A stretch of DNA of 64,000 nt from Chlorops oryzae (GCA_020466095.1 CM035808.1:71665188-71729187); one strand, 5' to 3'; counted from the stretch's first letter, positions 42,540 through 53,377 are shown. Notes: a model not told the origin generated them from the letters alone. Translations and numbers: made by a program.

Positions 42540-43497
42540 GGTTCGTGAGCATTAAATAAACATAGTGATCGCCGATCCCAAATTCTACCGGTCTCGAGCG
42601 GTGGATATCGTCTTGGGGCTCCATAACTACCTGAAGTTGATGCGGCATGGCGTTTAACCCACAGGAATCGGACAGTTGCAGGACACAAACACCATATTTG
42701 GATTTGTGCTGTCCGGGAGCTGCCCACCGTAATCGCTGACGGCGCCCTCCTGTTCTGTTCGATTCTCTTTCTCTCCTCCTATCTTCTTATTTCTTGTGTG
42801 CCCTGTGCTTCCTCGATCTCCCACTCTCTTTTTTCTGTTTTATTTTTCTCCACAGCTCGAGCATGTGACTATTTCCATCTGTTGCAATCCTGCAAGGCGG
42901 CCAGGGTGTTAGGTTGACCTATACCAGTCGACTTCTTTGAGACAAAGAGTCTCCATGGGCGACCTATACTCTTCGGTTGCCGTTGTCTATGTGTCACAAT
43001 CTAGGCCCGTCGAAAGGTACGCGCCCACAACGATCTTAAAGCCTCACCCTAATATAATGGAAAAGGCGATACAGAGCATGTCATGCCCGTTCCAAGGAGT
43101 CTTTTCACATGGCAAAGGAGGTGTGTATTAGAGTGCACTCGTCTCACTCAATCGCGAACTCGTTTGCTTAACACCCGCTCGTTCGCCACTTAATTGCTCT
43201 AAACGGACAAACTACTGGCATTTGCGTTCACTGGTGTAAACTTTTCCGGCCCCTTTGATTTGACTCTTCACTTCTGCTTTTTTTTTTAGATAATGTCAGA
43301 AAAGTCTGCTATCATTCTCGTCAGAGACCAACAACTTAAACTTGAGTGCCCCTTTGTAAAAATGAATACTTATGGAAAGGAGAATGATTTTATTCATCGT
43401 ATTTTATGAAGGTCATAAAAGAAAAAGTCAGTTTATTTTTTATATCTGAGATATTTAGTAAGATTAACATTGTTTTGGGCTTAACCTTCAACAAATT
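42540..43497. other. unassigned, GC-richer sequence
   Basis: About 960 bp. There is a pyrimidine-rich stretch with CAG (about 42760-42856) resembling a 3' splice site, and a 64-codon frame at 42937. No domain was recognised. Base composition is less AT-rich than its neighbours up to about 43260. Confidence 0.45.
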
Positions 43498-43719
43498 AAT
43501 CATCGCCTCGAATAAGCGACAAACTCTTGTAACCTTTTTTGCAGTTTCACTGTCAATATTTTACGAGCCTTTTAAGCTATCAAAAACAAATTCTTATTTG
43601 GTCAACTCTTGGACATTTCGCAACACTTCAGAACATCAAAGACATGAAGCGACTTTCTTCGCATCGTCTTCCAAAAATGTGAAACTTATCCCTTACAACG
43701 TTTTTCGAGGCGATGATTC
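43498..43719. mobile_element. MITE-A, second diverged copy
   Basis: Inverted ends AATCATCGCCTCGAA (43498) and its complement (to 43719). The inside matches MITE-A over long stretches, e.g. GAGCTATCAAAAA-type, TGGTCAACTCTTGGACATTTC and CAACACTT. It is more diverged than the copy in the mariner, so it is older or from another subfamily. It lies about 240 bp from the tsg-like exon. Confidence 0.8.
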
Positions 43720-43955
43720 AAAAATTGAATTTTTTGGAATAAATATATTTATTTGATGTACATTGATTTATTGTTTCTCATTATGTTGAAATTTTTTCTA
43801 ATTTGTATCATGTACTTACAATAACCAAATCATACCTTATGTTAACCTCTTACTAAAATTTCAACCACTTTTTCTTTCTTTCGAAATCTAGTGAGTCAGA
43901 TGTTAAATGGGAATATAAGATCAAAAATTCCATTAATTGATTTACTTCGATTTAC

Positions 43956-44100
43956 CTGTAACTACTGGCTCCCGTTGACTGACAGCTTTGCCGACACTTG
44001 TTCCATGAAGTGCATTGGTCCAAGTAAATAACAGTGCAGTTAACGGTCCCAGCGTTTTCTCTGTGTCTTTCGAAGTCACTTAATTTTTTGATACTTGATC
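43956..44100 (-). CDS. twisted-gastrulation-like gene, downstream exon
   Basis: 145-bp exon. It follows the acceptor ...TTCAGCAG and ends before GTAAATCG. Spliced to the exon at 44153-44356, the frame stays open and reads TVNCTVIYLDQC, SWNKCRQSCQSTGASSYR, the Cys-rich C-terminal domain start of the Tsg/crossveinless family. These secreted proteins bind BMPs (Dpp/Gbb) with Sog/chordin and tune signalling in the extracellular space. The Cys and SMGASSYRW-type motif are kept. The next exon (WFHDGCCEC in the family) was not found nearby. Confidence 0.8.
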
Positions 44101-44152
44101 CTGCTGAAGTTGTCTTTAAAATCGCAAATCAAATAAAACTAAGAAAACTTAC

Positions 44153-44356
44153 TCAAAGAATTTTGCACCTCGTGCCTATGCCTGGGTCCAGATAAGAACA
44201 CGTCAAAGTCAATCTGAAAAGTGAATGTGTTCCATTCGTACTCCTCACCCTGCGATGAAGCTAAGACATTGAATAGCTCAGGCACTCCTTCAAAGTCTTC
44301 AACATGCGATTTTGTAGAAAGTGCATTGAATGTGTTGTTTGGTTTCGGACAAAGTT
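44153..44356 (-). CDS. twisted-gastrulation-like gene, upstream exon
   Basis: 204-bp exon between TTTCTTTCAG and GTAAGT, open in only one of three frames: LCPKPNNTFNALSTKSHVED, FEGVPELFNVLA and YEWNTFTFQIDFD. This matches the middle of Tsg family proteins, just after the N-terminal CCxCxxMCPK part. The intron to the next exon is 52 bp (44101-44152), typical of flies. The family's N-terminal Cys-rich exon was not found in the window. Intact splice sites and frame suggest a real gene with long introns, or a recent relic. Confidence 0.8.
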
Positions 44357-44676
44357 CTGAAAGAAAGTAATAACCTATGTAGTAAACATATTAAGAAGAA
44401 TTACGAAAGTGTGTATAAGGTATATGGCAGAAAAAACGTGTTTTCGCAATTGTTGAACGTAAAGTGGAAAAAAATGGGAATTAAAGGTCCTAACGGAGAG
44501 TAGACCCCACGACCATCAAATAAGTGAAGGAGTATTACATATGGAGGTCAACTTAAAACCATAATCCCCAAACTAATACAAAATAACCCTTAGCCAATAT
44601 CCTAAATATTATATATTATACACAGGGACCGTAACGAATATAACGTGTATAACGTTTATCCATAAACGCCTCTAGA

Positions 44677-44870
44677 TAACGGGTTTTTAGGGCCGTTAAT
44701 TTTTTTCGTCCAAAAATAACCCTTACTTTCGGCCGTTTATTTTTGCCGGTCCCAATAACCGTTATTCTCGGCTGTTTATTTTTTACATAAAAAATAAACG
44801 TTATTTTGTGACGTTTATTTTTTACGTCGAAAATAAACGTTATTCTGGGATTTTTTTTAGGTCGAAAAAA
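44677..44870. repeat. minisatellite, about 39-bp units
   Basis: About four to five diverged units, each like ACGTTTATTTTTTACGTCGA followed by AAAATAAACGTTATTCT. Read on the minus strand they give a 13-residue repeat (ITFIFxVKNKRxK). The last units are most alike. Confidence 0.7.
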
Positions 44871-45295
44871 CAAAAGCTCATCAGCTCTGCATTTCGTTCT
44901 TCCTAAGTGTCCGTTTTTCGCCGTAGCCGCTATGGAGGCGAGCCCTTAGTTGAAACAACTTAACGAAACTTTGCTCTCTCTGGTCAACAGCTCGACGTCC
45001 AGCGACGACGACTCACTTTATCCTCGTTTTCAGCAATTGCTATGAAGAATACCGCAAAATTGAATCGTGAATAGATCCAAATCAAAAAGATAAACGGAAA
45101 ACTTATAAAATCAATGTCAATTTCGTGAACTAGCGCTAAAACCAAAACCAAGCACATAGAAGTTAAGTGAACTACAGTTATTAAAATCGTCACGAAGGCA
45201 AGTTTATTTTTTATCGATATATATATTTAAAAGAAAAAGGGAATTACAGTTAACAAAGTCGACACGAAGGCAAGTTTGTTTTTTTCTTCTATATA
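44871..45295. other. unassigned; possible BEL-2 LTR part
   Basis: Region between the minisatellite and the mariner. A direct repeat (CACGAAGGCAAGTTTRTTTTT) occurs near 45193 and 45262. Because the sequence right of the mariner ends in an LTR-like end and primer site (46750-46768), some of this may be the left part of the BEL-2 LTR, with the mariner inserted in it; this is inference. Confidence 0.4.
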
Positions 45296-46589
45296 ACAGG
45301 TTGGCTGATAAGTCCCCGGTCTTACAAAGAAAAACACATTTTTTTGTCAAAATTCGTTTTTATTATTCAACATAGTTCCCTTCAAGAGCGATACAACGAT
45401 TATAACGACCTTCCAATTTTGTGATACCATTTTGGTAGTACTCCTTCGGTTTTGCCTCAACATAGGCCTCAGTTTCGGCGATCACCTCTTCATTGCAGCC
45501 AAATTTTTTCCCTGCGAGCATCCTTTTGAGGTCTGAGAACAAGAAAAAGTCGCTGGGGGCCAGATCTGGAGAATACGGTGGGTGGGGAAGCAATTCGAAG
45601 CCTAATTCATGAATTTTTGCCATCGTTCTCAATGACTTGTGGCACGGTGCGTTGTCTTGGTGGAACAAAACTTTTTTCTTCTTCATATGGGGCCGTTTTG
45701 CCGCGATTTCGACCTTCAAACGCTCCAATAACGACATATAATAGTCACTGTTGATGGTTTTTCCCTTCTCAAGATAATCGATAAAAATTATTCCATGCCC
45801 ATCCCAAAAAAACAGAGGCCATTACTTTGCCAGCGGACTTTTGAGTCTTTACACGCTTCGGAGACGGTTCACCGATCGCTGTCCACTCAGCCGACTGTCG
45901 ATTGGACTCAGGAGTGTAGTGATAGAGCCATGTTTCATCCATTGTCACATATCGACGCAAAAACTCGGGTGTATTGCGAGTTAACAGCTGCAAACACCGC
46001 TCAGAATCATCAACACGTTGTTGTTTTTGGTCAAATGTGAGCTCGCGCGGCACCCATTTTGCACAGAGCTTTTTCATATCCAAATATTGATGAATGATAT
46101 GACCAACACGTTCCTTTGATATCTTTAAGGCCTCTGCTATCTCGATCAACTTCATTTTACGGTCATTCAAAATCATTTTGTGAATTTTTTTGATGTTTTC
46201 GTCGGTAACCACCTCTTTCGGGCGTCCACTGCGTTCACCGTCCTCCGTGCTCATTTCACCACGCTTGAATTTTGCATACCAATCAATTACTGTTGATTTT
46301 CCTGGGGCAGAGTCCGGAAACTCATTATCAAGCCAAGTTTTTGCTTCCACTGTATTTTTTCCCTTCAGAAAACAGTATTTTATCAAAACACGAAATTCCT
46401 TTTTTTCCATTTTTGTCACAATAACAAAAGTTGCTTCACAAAAGACGCTCTATCTCACAAACTAATTGACTTACAGACGTCAAATTTTGACACGAATCAT
46501 TTGAAGGTTGCCACTATATAAAAATAATATGCATTTAATGCTAGCGACGCCATCTATGTGTCAGACCGGGGACTTATCAGCCAACCTGT
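45296..46589 (-). mobile_element. Himar1-like mariner, nearly intact
   Basis: 1294 bp, both ends ACAGGTTGGCTGATAAGTCC, flanked by TA (45294-45295 and 46590-46591). It closely matches what I know of Himar1 over its length. It also shows the empty sites for MITE-A and MITE-B, confirming their borders in the other copy. Confidence 0.95.
45363..46410 (-). pseudogene. Himar1-like transposase with one-base frameshift
   Basis: Starts at 46410 (MEKKEFRV) and should give about 348 residues. A run of seven A (about 45805-45811), against six in the copy at 17125, shifts the frame after SVF. The rest continues in another frame to the stop at 45363. All catalytic motifs exist: VTMDETW, HQDNAPCH, APSDFFLF with D34D spacing. 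A sequencing error in the homopolymer could explain the break. Confidence 0.92.
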
Positions 46590-46768
46590 TATATAATCAT
46601 TAAGACCATGTAAAATCGCCAATCGCGTCGCGTAATCGACCGACTAACCCACCACAAACCAGCCGCCGAATCCACCAAATCCGCAATGAAACAGCAACGT
46701 GCTGATCCCGAGAATCCATAGATCCCTTGACTATCTCTCTCACTTCAACATTTGGCGATCCTGCGAGG

Positions 46769-47383
46769 TGCCTGTAATCAGGTTCTGGAGGACCAATCTT
46801 TGTAGGAAGTGGGAAAGTGAGGCACGTGCATATTAGCGAGGACATTCCCTTTCCCTGGTACTTCACAGTGGTAGCATACCCGTATGCCAGTCAGTGTAAA
46901 CGGTGGTTTTTTTTGTGTGCGAAGCAAAATAGTGTGACTACAACAACATAGTAGCCAGGCGACTCACGGTCTAGTCGTCGGTTTCTTCTTATCTTCAGTT
47001 GAGAACGAAGAGAGGGAGTCGGCCGGCGAGCGAATTGGTTTTTTCCTTTTTCGGCTCTGAAGAGCTTTACGAAGCCGTTTTTATTGCTTTAATCACTCTT
47101 TCTTCGTAAGAGTTTCATTGTGGTTTCGAATAAAGAAGACCACGCCATTGTCCATACCAAGCGCCCTTGGTGCATGCGACCTGATACACATAGGTATGTC
47201 AGATTCGCCACAGTGTGTCGAAAATTTCGACCAATCTCTTGGGCAGTAGCGAGCGAACATCGAGCATATATCGATCAAGCGTGAACACTCTAAACAGCAA
47301 CAAAAGAGATGCCAATAATGTTGTACGTCAACGCCGCTGTTTGACGGTCTCTAACGTATCCATGTACCGTGTGATACTGAGGT
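46769..47383 (+). other. BEL-2 leader and decayed gag start
   Basis: About 600 bp with no certain frame. It includes a T-rich run and two short direct pieces; a decayed N-terminal gag part is likely near 47150-47380 but cannot be read in one frame. Confidence 0.5.
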
Positions 47384-47880
47384 TTTTTCTGGTGGCTAGA
47401 GCGAATGGCCAGCATTTGCAGACATGTTCACTGCTATTTATCTCAATCACTCTCTGTTGCCGCCGGTGCAAATCTGTATCATCTTCGCAGCAAAACGACG
47501 GGAGTAGCGGGAGCTAAAGTTAAAGGCTATCTGCTGTGTGGCGAAAACTTTACGCATGCATTGGAGGCTGTCAAGACGCGATATGAGAACAAACTCATCC
47601 TCGTAGATCATCAACTGAAATATTTATTCGACCTGCCTGCCATCAAAGATGAAACGCCAGAAACGCATACAAACAATCGTCAACCATTAATTCCCGATGC
47701 TGAAAAGTCGTGGATATTTTGGATGCCCTGCTCGTTGATTTCTGTTCCAGCCGTCTTCCGGCGCAAACGATCGCATATTGGGAACAATCACGGCCGTCAC
47801 ATAGAGAAGTGCCACAAATGAATGCCTTTCTGACCAAGCGCTATAAGGTTGTGGAACGCCTTTCCAGCTTTAATGCAAGC
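47384..47880 (+). pseudogene. BEL-2 gag core, broken
   Basis: BEL gag domain in pieces: FSGG, a stop at about 47397, SEWPAFADMFTAIYLNH, then a frameshift, VKGYLLCGENFTHALE, and HQLKYLFDLPAIKDET. It is homologous to BEL-1 gag. At least two shifts and one stop. Confidence 0.8.
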
Positions 47881-47897
47881 CCGCTGTAAGATCCGAA

Positions 47898-48800
47898 GTG
47901 CCTTCGACGCACGTGCTTCTTGCACAAGAGCGGACCAACGGAGTCTGCTTCCTCTGCGGCATCCCTCCTCTACGTCAATGTGATACATTTCTCAAGATGT
48001 CGGTCGACGAAAGTGTCCAAGCTGTTTTGCAGCACCATCGATGTCTGAACTGTCTTTCGGCCGGTCATCAAAAGGCCAAGTGCAATAGTACCTTCCGTTG
48101 CGCAAAGTGCAAAAAATCGCATCATACGCTTGTCCATTTTCCGAATCCAACGGCTACACAAAAGGCTCAAGGATCTTCAACCACACCGACGCCTCTTCAG
48201 GCTGACGGCCCGTCTACGACGAGCCAACCGGCGCAGGCTTCCGCGCTCACACACATCTTGCATCAAGGAGAGCGCTTTTTAGTGCGAGCCCTTCTCGACC
48301 AAGGATCTCAAAGGACATTTATCACCGATCGGATGCAGCTGCAATTGAATCTTCTATCTACGCCCAAAGTGTGCAACGTATCCGGTATGGGCGGTCAATG
48401 CACCCAAGTTGCAAAAAAAGAGTGTTCCATCAGGCTCGCATCGCCTCGTTCTACGTTCAAGGATCAGATCGACGCCGTGGTGTTGCCTAAATTGACAAAT
48501 TGGCTTCCACCCAAACGGGCCTCCAACATGCGTCCCCAAGAGCTTTCATCGCTTGAGTTCGCCAACCCCCATTTCATGAATCCAGGCCGCATCCATATGG
48601 TCACCGGCTCCGATATTATGTCAAAATTACTACGACCTTCAGTCAAAATGAACGTCGGAGGGAATCTCGTAGCACAAAATTCAATGTTCGGGTGGTATTT
48701 GAGTGGGCACATCGCCAGCGAATCCACCGAAGCGTTTACGACGCAGGTCTCCTCCGGAGACACACATGAGTCACTCTCCGAGCTGCTCAAGTCGTTTTAA
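47898..48800 (+). CDS. BEL-2 gag end, zinc knuckles and protease
   Basis: 300-codon frame: CFLCGIPPLRQC, CLNCLSAGHQKAKC, CAKCKKSHHTLVH, a Pro/Thr/Ser/Gln linker, then BEL protease with LLDQGSQRTFITD, VCNVSGMGGQCTQ, VTGSDIMSKLLRP and FGWYLSGHIASE. The catalytic Asp (LDQGS) is kept. It stops at 48798 just after SELLKSF; a few codons later the frame continues as EQEEV. Here gag and protease are in one frame, without the poly-C tract of BEL-1. Confidence 0.85.
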   Translation: MPSTHVLLAQERTNGVCFLCGIPPLRQCDTFLKMSVDESVQAVLQHHRCLNCLSAGHQKAKCNSTFRCAKCKKSHHTLVHFPNPTATQKAQGSSTTPTPLQADGPSTTSQPAQASALTHILHQGERFLVRALLDQGSQRTFITDRMQLQLNLLSTPKVCNVSGMGGQCTQVAKKECSIRLASPRSTFKDQIDAVVLPKLTNWLPPKRASNMRPQELSSLEFANPHFMNPGRIHMVTGSDIMSKLLRPSVKMNVGGNLVAQNSMFGWYLSGHIASESTEAFTTQVSSGDTHESLSELLKSF

Positions 48801-49620
48801 GAACAAGAAGAAGTTCTAAATTCTCCTCCGCCTCTTCCAGAGGACGCTTATTGTGAAGATGTTTATGCTCAAACCACCGTTAGAAATTCCAACGGTAGTT
48901 ACGTCGTACGTCTACTATTTAAGATCGAATTTTCTAATCCGCCCTTCGCTTAGGTTCATTGCGGTTTGGGGCGCTGATGCAATACAAGAGCGGCGAAGGA
49001 GCGAAGGCTAGCGAAACAGCCTCTTATGCGTGACACCTATAATTCGTCGTTAGCTGAATATTTTAAATATGATCACATTGAGCCATGCTCCAAATCTGAA
49101 CACGAAATTAATTTCCTTTCTTTTTATCTTCCCCATCGTGGAGTGATGCCAGAGAGTACGCGTGGTCTTCAATGCGTCACAGAAGACCTGGCAGACGCTT
49201 GGCAGAGTACCTCTTCCTCCTTATCGCTGAATGATGTGCTTCATGTCGGACCGGTGTTACAAACAGATCTGGTCATCCTTCTCTTCAAGTGGCGCCTATT
49301 CCGTTTCGTGTTCAATGGGGACATCGAAAATATGTATCGACAGATCCTGGTACACGAGGGTACAAGCATTTTAACGCATCCTTTTTCGCGAGGAAGGGAC
49401 TGGACCATGAATGGAAAACCGTGACTTTTATAGTCAACTGTGCTCCATATTTTGCCATTCGAACGCTTCATCAATTGCCAAACGACTCTGCGCATGACGC
49501 TCCCCAAGCGTCATTCATTTTTAAGAATGAAAAATACATCGACGACGTTCTATCAGGCGGCCAGCGGCCTCGGCAGAAAAAGCGCAACTCATACGCACGC
49601 TCGGCTTTGCGGGATTTCCG
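48801..49620 (+). pseudogene. BEL-2 reverse transcriptase, broken
   Basis: Pieces: PPPLPEDAYCEDVY, a stop near 48952, MRDTYNSSLAEYF, FYLPHRGVM, SSLSLNDVLHVGPVLQ, FNGDIENMYRQI (motif A Asp), then shifted, PNDSAHDAP and KYIDDVLSGG, the catalytic YIDD near 49537. Two or more shifts. Confidence 0.82.
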
Positions 49621-50460
49621 TTGAAGAAGATGACTGCAAATCATGCCGGACTACTAACGGATGTCGCATCTTCCCACCTTCTTCACGCTGAATTCTTGAG
49701 GTTTAAATCTGCCAGCGACGCAAAAATGTTGGGAATCCGCTGGAACGCCATTGCCGATTGCTTTTCATACAAACTAGGAGCTTATTCTGCCACATCATCG
49801 ACGATCAAGCGACAGATTTTGTCAGATATTGCGAAACATTTTGACCCCCCCGATCATCCGAGCTAAGGTTCTTATGCAACAGCTGTAGCTTGAGGGCATA
49901 GATTGGAATCAGAGGGTGTCAAAGGAGGCTTTAGAACGCTGGCACGCTTTCGTCATTGACTTGCCATTCATCGAGCAGATTGAAATTCCGAGATGGATGC
50001 ACTGCGATCCTACTGTCACAGTTCAACTCCACGGATTCTGTGATGCATCGGAGCGAGCATATTGTCAGTCAGTTTACCACGGATCCAGTTCTGCGCCGCT
50101 GTTCTCCTGTCCAAATAAGTCAAATCCATAAACGCTCAGCTCTATATTCACGCACATCAAACGGTTTTATGGACAGACGCCTCGATGGTGGCATGGCAAA
50201 ACCGTCCTCCGAATGCATGGAAAACTTACGTCGCCAATCGAATTTCCCAAATTCTGACTAACGTTGGCAACGATGGATGCTAACTCAGGACCTCTGCGAC
50301 AATTCACTTTGGTGGGAAGGCCGCCATGGGTCGTTAAACCGCCAGAGAAATGGCCTCAGCTTGAAACACCACCAGCCACAATAATCGAAGAACGGGAGGC
50401 GGTCGCATTCATCGTCATTACCGAATCAGAGGACGTTCTCGTTTGATTTTCATCATATGA
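49621..50460 (+). pseudogene. BEL-2 connection and RNase H region
   Basis: Reads FLRFKSASDAKMLGIRWN, then after shifts IPRWMHCDPTVTVQLHGFCD and ASERAYCQSVY, the RNase H start (DASExAY). The rest is in short broken frames. Many stops. Confidence 0.75.
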
Positions 50461-50488
50461 TCGGGCATTTCGAGTCATCGGCTATGTA

Positions 50489-51086
50489 ATGCGTTTCTAC
50501 AGACAAGCGCAAAAAGAGATGGCACCGAGTCCCAACACACTTATACTTTCACAAGATGAGCTGGTGTCAGTAAGAAATCGTTTAGTTTTATTTTCACAAA
50601 CACTTCATTATCCACTCGAATATCAGGAAATCAGTGAAAGAAAACCACTCGGCAAGAAGAGCGAGCTGCTATCTCTGAACCCTACGCTTGATGATGATAG
50701 GCTCCTGCGCGTCAATGGCCGACTTATTTATGAAGATCTTACGATACGCCAGATATTCGTTTATCATACCTGCCGCCTCCACGTTTTGCCGCTTGTATTT
50801 GAACTTCGCACACAAAACGCTCCTACATGGCGGCGCTCAACTCATGTTTCGCATGGTGCGACAGAATTTTTACATCGCGCAATTCAAACGAAAAATCAAG
50901 AGCTGCATTACTCGCTGCCATACGTGCACTATCCATAAGCAACGATTGAAAACTCAGATGAAAGCCGTTCAGCCAGCTGAAAGCTCAACGTTGTCGCTAC
51001 CGTTTACGCATACCGGCGTCGATTTCGTCAGACCGTTTGAACCCGGAACCACTACTAATCGGCGCGCCGCCGCTCGGATGAGCTAG
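50489..51086 (+). pseudogene. BEL-2 integrase N-terminal half
   Basis: Two overlapping frames: LNPTLDDDRLLRVNGRL, then, shifted, GGAQLMFRMVRQNFYI and CITRCHTCTIHKQR, the HHCC zinc domain, and FTHTGVDFVRPFE with the first catalytic Asp. The rest of the core is missing; the element is cut about 51086. Confidence 0.82.
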
Positions 51087-51640
51087 CCCAGCACGCCGTC
51101 ATCATGGCTACAAGGTAGAAAAACCACGAAACGAAGGAAAACCCGAGGAGCATTAGACATAGTTGGAACCATTGCCAAAAAATTATTCGGCGTATTGGAC
51201 AACGAGTATGCTGACGAGGTATCTAACTTAATAAAACAGCTAAAGAACGATGACAACATTTTGTCCGAAATGATTCAAAATCAAATTTCAGTAATTTATA
51301 CCACCATCAAAAAGGAAACAGACGCGATTGTAATAAAAATAAATCAGCTGCCAAATCACGAAAACGAAATTGCCACCGAAATTACTGACGTAAAAAAATT
51401 ATGTCACCCTACTAGAAGTGTACACATCTACAGATTGGAATCTGATATTTTTGATGTACTGACTGGTGTCAGACACGGAAAGATCAGTCCTTTGCTGATT
51501 TCTCCACAACAAGAAATCACAAAAATTAAACAACATTTGCCAAATTCCCTTCACCTGCCATTCAGCCAGAATGATGTCATACACATGTACACTTTAATGA
51601 ATTTGTTACGACATGTCAATAATAATGAACAAATAATAAT
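51087..51640 (+). pseudogene. env fragment of another BEL/Pao element
   Basis: A basic cleavage-like stretch and GALDIVGT segment near 51115-51190 precede a helical frame (51195-51640). The same layout occurs in the BEL-3 env (59500-59785), which supports the call of a BEL/Pao env fusion protein. No membrane anchor is seen. It runs into the TTGC repeats below. Confidence 0.6.
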
Positions 51641-51644
51641 AAAA

Positions 51645-51901
51645 TTTTGCTTGCTTGCATTAAAGGGCACTTAGCTTTCGAGGAATCAGTTATTGTTTTC
51701 GCATTTCTTTCTTCTGCAAGCAAGCAGCGCGTGCATGTTAAAGTTTCATTTTGCTTGCTTGCATTAAAGAGCGTTAAACCTTTGAAAATTCAATCATTGA
51801 TTTCGCACGCATTTTCTGCAAGCAAGCAAAAACAAATTACGCTGCGTGCTTTTGCTGAACAACCAATAAAACGTCCAAAAAACCAATCATGCAAGCAAGC
51901 A
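51645..51901. repeat. TTGCTTGCTTGCA repeats, direct and inverted
   Basis: TTTTGCTTGCTTGCATTAAAG occurs at 51645 and 51749 (offset 104). The complement TGCAAGCAAGCA occurs at 51715, 51817 and 51890. So two tandem units of about 104 bp each carry inverted arms and could fold. They seem to lie in the left part of the BEL-3 LTR. Confidence 0.8.
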
Positions 51902-52159
51902 AATTCTAATTCATAGCTTTTATAAAAATTATTGATTACATTGCAATTAATTAGAATATAAGCCACAAAATTATTCAATAAAGGAGGAGTGAAGTGAAAC
52001 CCTTATTGAAGAAAGAAACTACCAAAGTTACCTTTCCTTTGAGAAGACAACCCCTTTGATCGCGTTTGCTCGAAGCGGAGAAACTCCCATTCGAGAAGTT
52101 GAAATTGGCAAAACGCTAATATTCAAAAATCAACAGCTTAAAGGCTGTAGATTCAACAT

Positions 52160-52176
52160 TGGTGACCCCGACAACA
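52160..52176 (+). other. BEL-3 primer-binding site
   Basis: TGGTGACCCCGACAACA directly after the LTR end and one T. The same core TGGTGACCCCGAC follows the BEL-4 LTR at 63041, so the two families use the same primer; I do not assign the tRNA. Confidence 0.75.
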
Positions 52177-52291
52177 AAAAGGGGTTGTTTTTGAACAGTT
52201 TACCGCGTTCAAAATCGACTTAAATTTAACCTAACTGCGAAAGTTCGACGCGTTTACAATCGTATTAAATTTTTTTTCCTGAAGCTAATCA

Positions 52292-53377
52292 TGGAGGATT
52301 TGAATCAGCTTGTATCGGAGCAGACTGCAGTCGGGACTGAAATGTAAAATATAGTAAAGAACTATAAAAAGGATTCAGCTGAAAGGAAGTCAACAAAAGG
52401 CTATTTCGAGAAACGACTGCAAGAGCTGGAGTCGGCATGGGCCAATTTTGAAGCAAACAATACGAAAATTAAGACCAGCTTCCCGGAAGACACAGACCAT
52501 GACTATTACGCAAAAGATTATTACGGCCAAGTATTCAAAGTTCGAAACCAATACAAGGCAATTTTTAAAGAACAATTGGCAAGTCTTGCGTCGTCAAATA
52601 AGCCTATACCTGAAAAATCAAGCGCGGTTATACCTGGGAAAAACAATAAAAGGTCAAGTAAAAAAATTAATGGACACGAAGGACATAACATCCTCGCGGC
52701 AAGCAATGCTACGGGACTCAATAATACGCCCTGGACTTTCTACGAAGAACTTCATTACAATATTTTTGAAACAGAAGATCCTACAATTATGGGTTACAAC
52801 ATAGATAATTTTGAATCGCTAGAACGAGAAGTACAGAATGTGGTCGTCCAGGGCTATGAACCGAGACAGCCCTCAACAACGCAAAGGGAACAAGTTGCTC
52901 AACCCATTCAGGTTCCAAAGATAGAAATACCAAAATTCAACGGAAAATATCAAGAATGGAGACAGTTCCACGATCTATTCTATGAAGTCATAAATATATA
53001 AACAACCATTGGGAGATTGCCAAAAAATGTTCTACCTAAAGGGCAACCTAGAGGGGGAATCTGCGCAACTTATCTCATATTTAACCGTTACCGAAGACAA
53101 CTTCGAGGATGCTTGGACTCTACTATGCGACCGCTTTAATAACAAGCGACTATTAGACAAATCTTACATCAGCAAGCTCATCTCGCAACCTCACATTCAA
53201 ACTGCACTCGCCGAGGCAATCAAGCGACTTCACAATACTACAACAGAACGCCTACTCTCTAAATTACTGAAATTCTTGAAACTTCGCTTTCAAGCTCTAG
53301 AGGCGTCAGGACACACGGGTACCAGCAATGCATGCCTCAACACAACAAACGCACCTAAAAAAATGCCTGGCATGTGA
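52292..53377 (+). pseudogene. BEL-3 gag, broken
   Basis: Starts MEDLNQLVSEQTAVGTEM and stops at once (52346). Later frames give the acidic/basic N-part, the gag domain IPKFNGKYQEWRQFHDLF, a stop near 52999, then MFYLKGNLEGESAQLI, and DRFNNKRLLDKSYI. After about 53160 a stretch is deleted. It belongs to the BEL gag family but is far from BEL-1. Confidence 0.82.

Larger units (their letters stand above)
46592..51086 (+). mobile_element. BEL-2: BEL/Pao element, degraded
   Basis: LTR end CACTTCAACA (46750), primer site TGGCGATCCTGCGAGG (46753-46768), leader, broken gag, a long zinc-knuckle/protease frame, RT, RNase H and integrase. The gene order is that of BEL/Pao. The protein is about as related to BEL-1 as two lineages of one clade. 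No complete LTR pair was found. The integrase is cut near 51086, where another element's env remnant begins. Confidence 0.85.

Noticed and set aside
42540..43260. Possible host exon or R1/R2-type LINE 3' end
   Set aside because: A polypyrimidine-CAG is present, but no frame, motif or tail supports either; left unassigned.
43406..43756. 116-codon frame
   Set aside because: It runs across MITE-A copy 2 and AT-rich flanks; no codon pattern or domain.
44616..44873. 85-codon minus frame with internal repeats
   Set aside because: Created by the 39-bp minisatellite; no sign of a start context or conservation.
51645..51901. CRISPR-like spaced repeats
   Set aside because: Only a few short words in an insect LTR, in both orientations, with no regular spacers.
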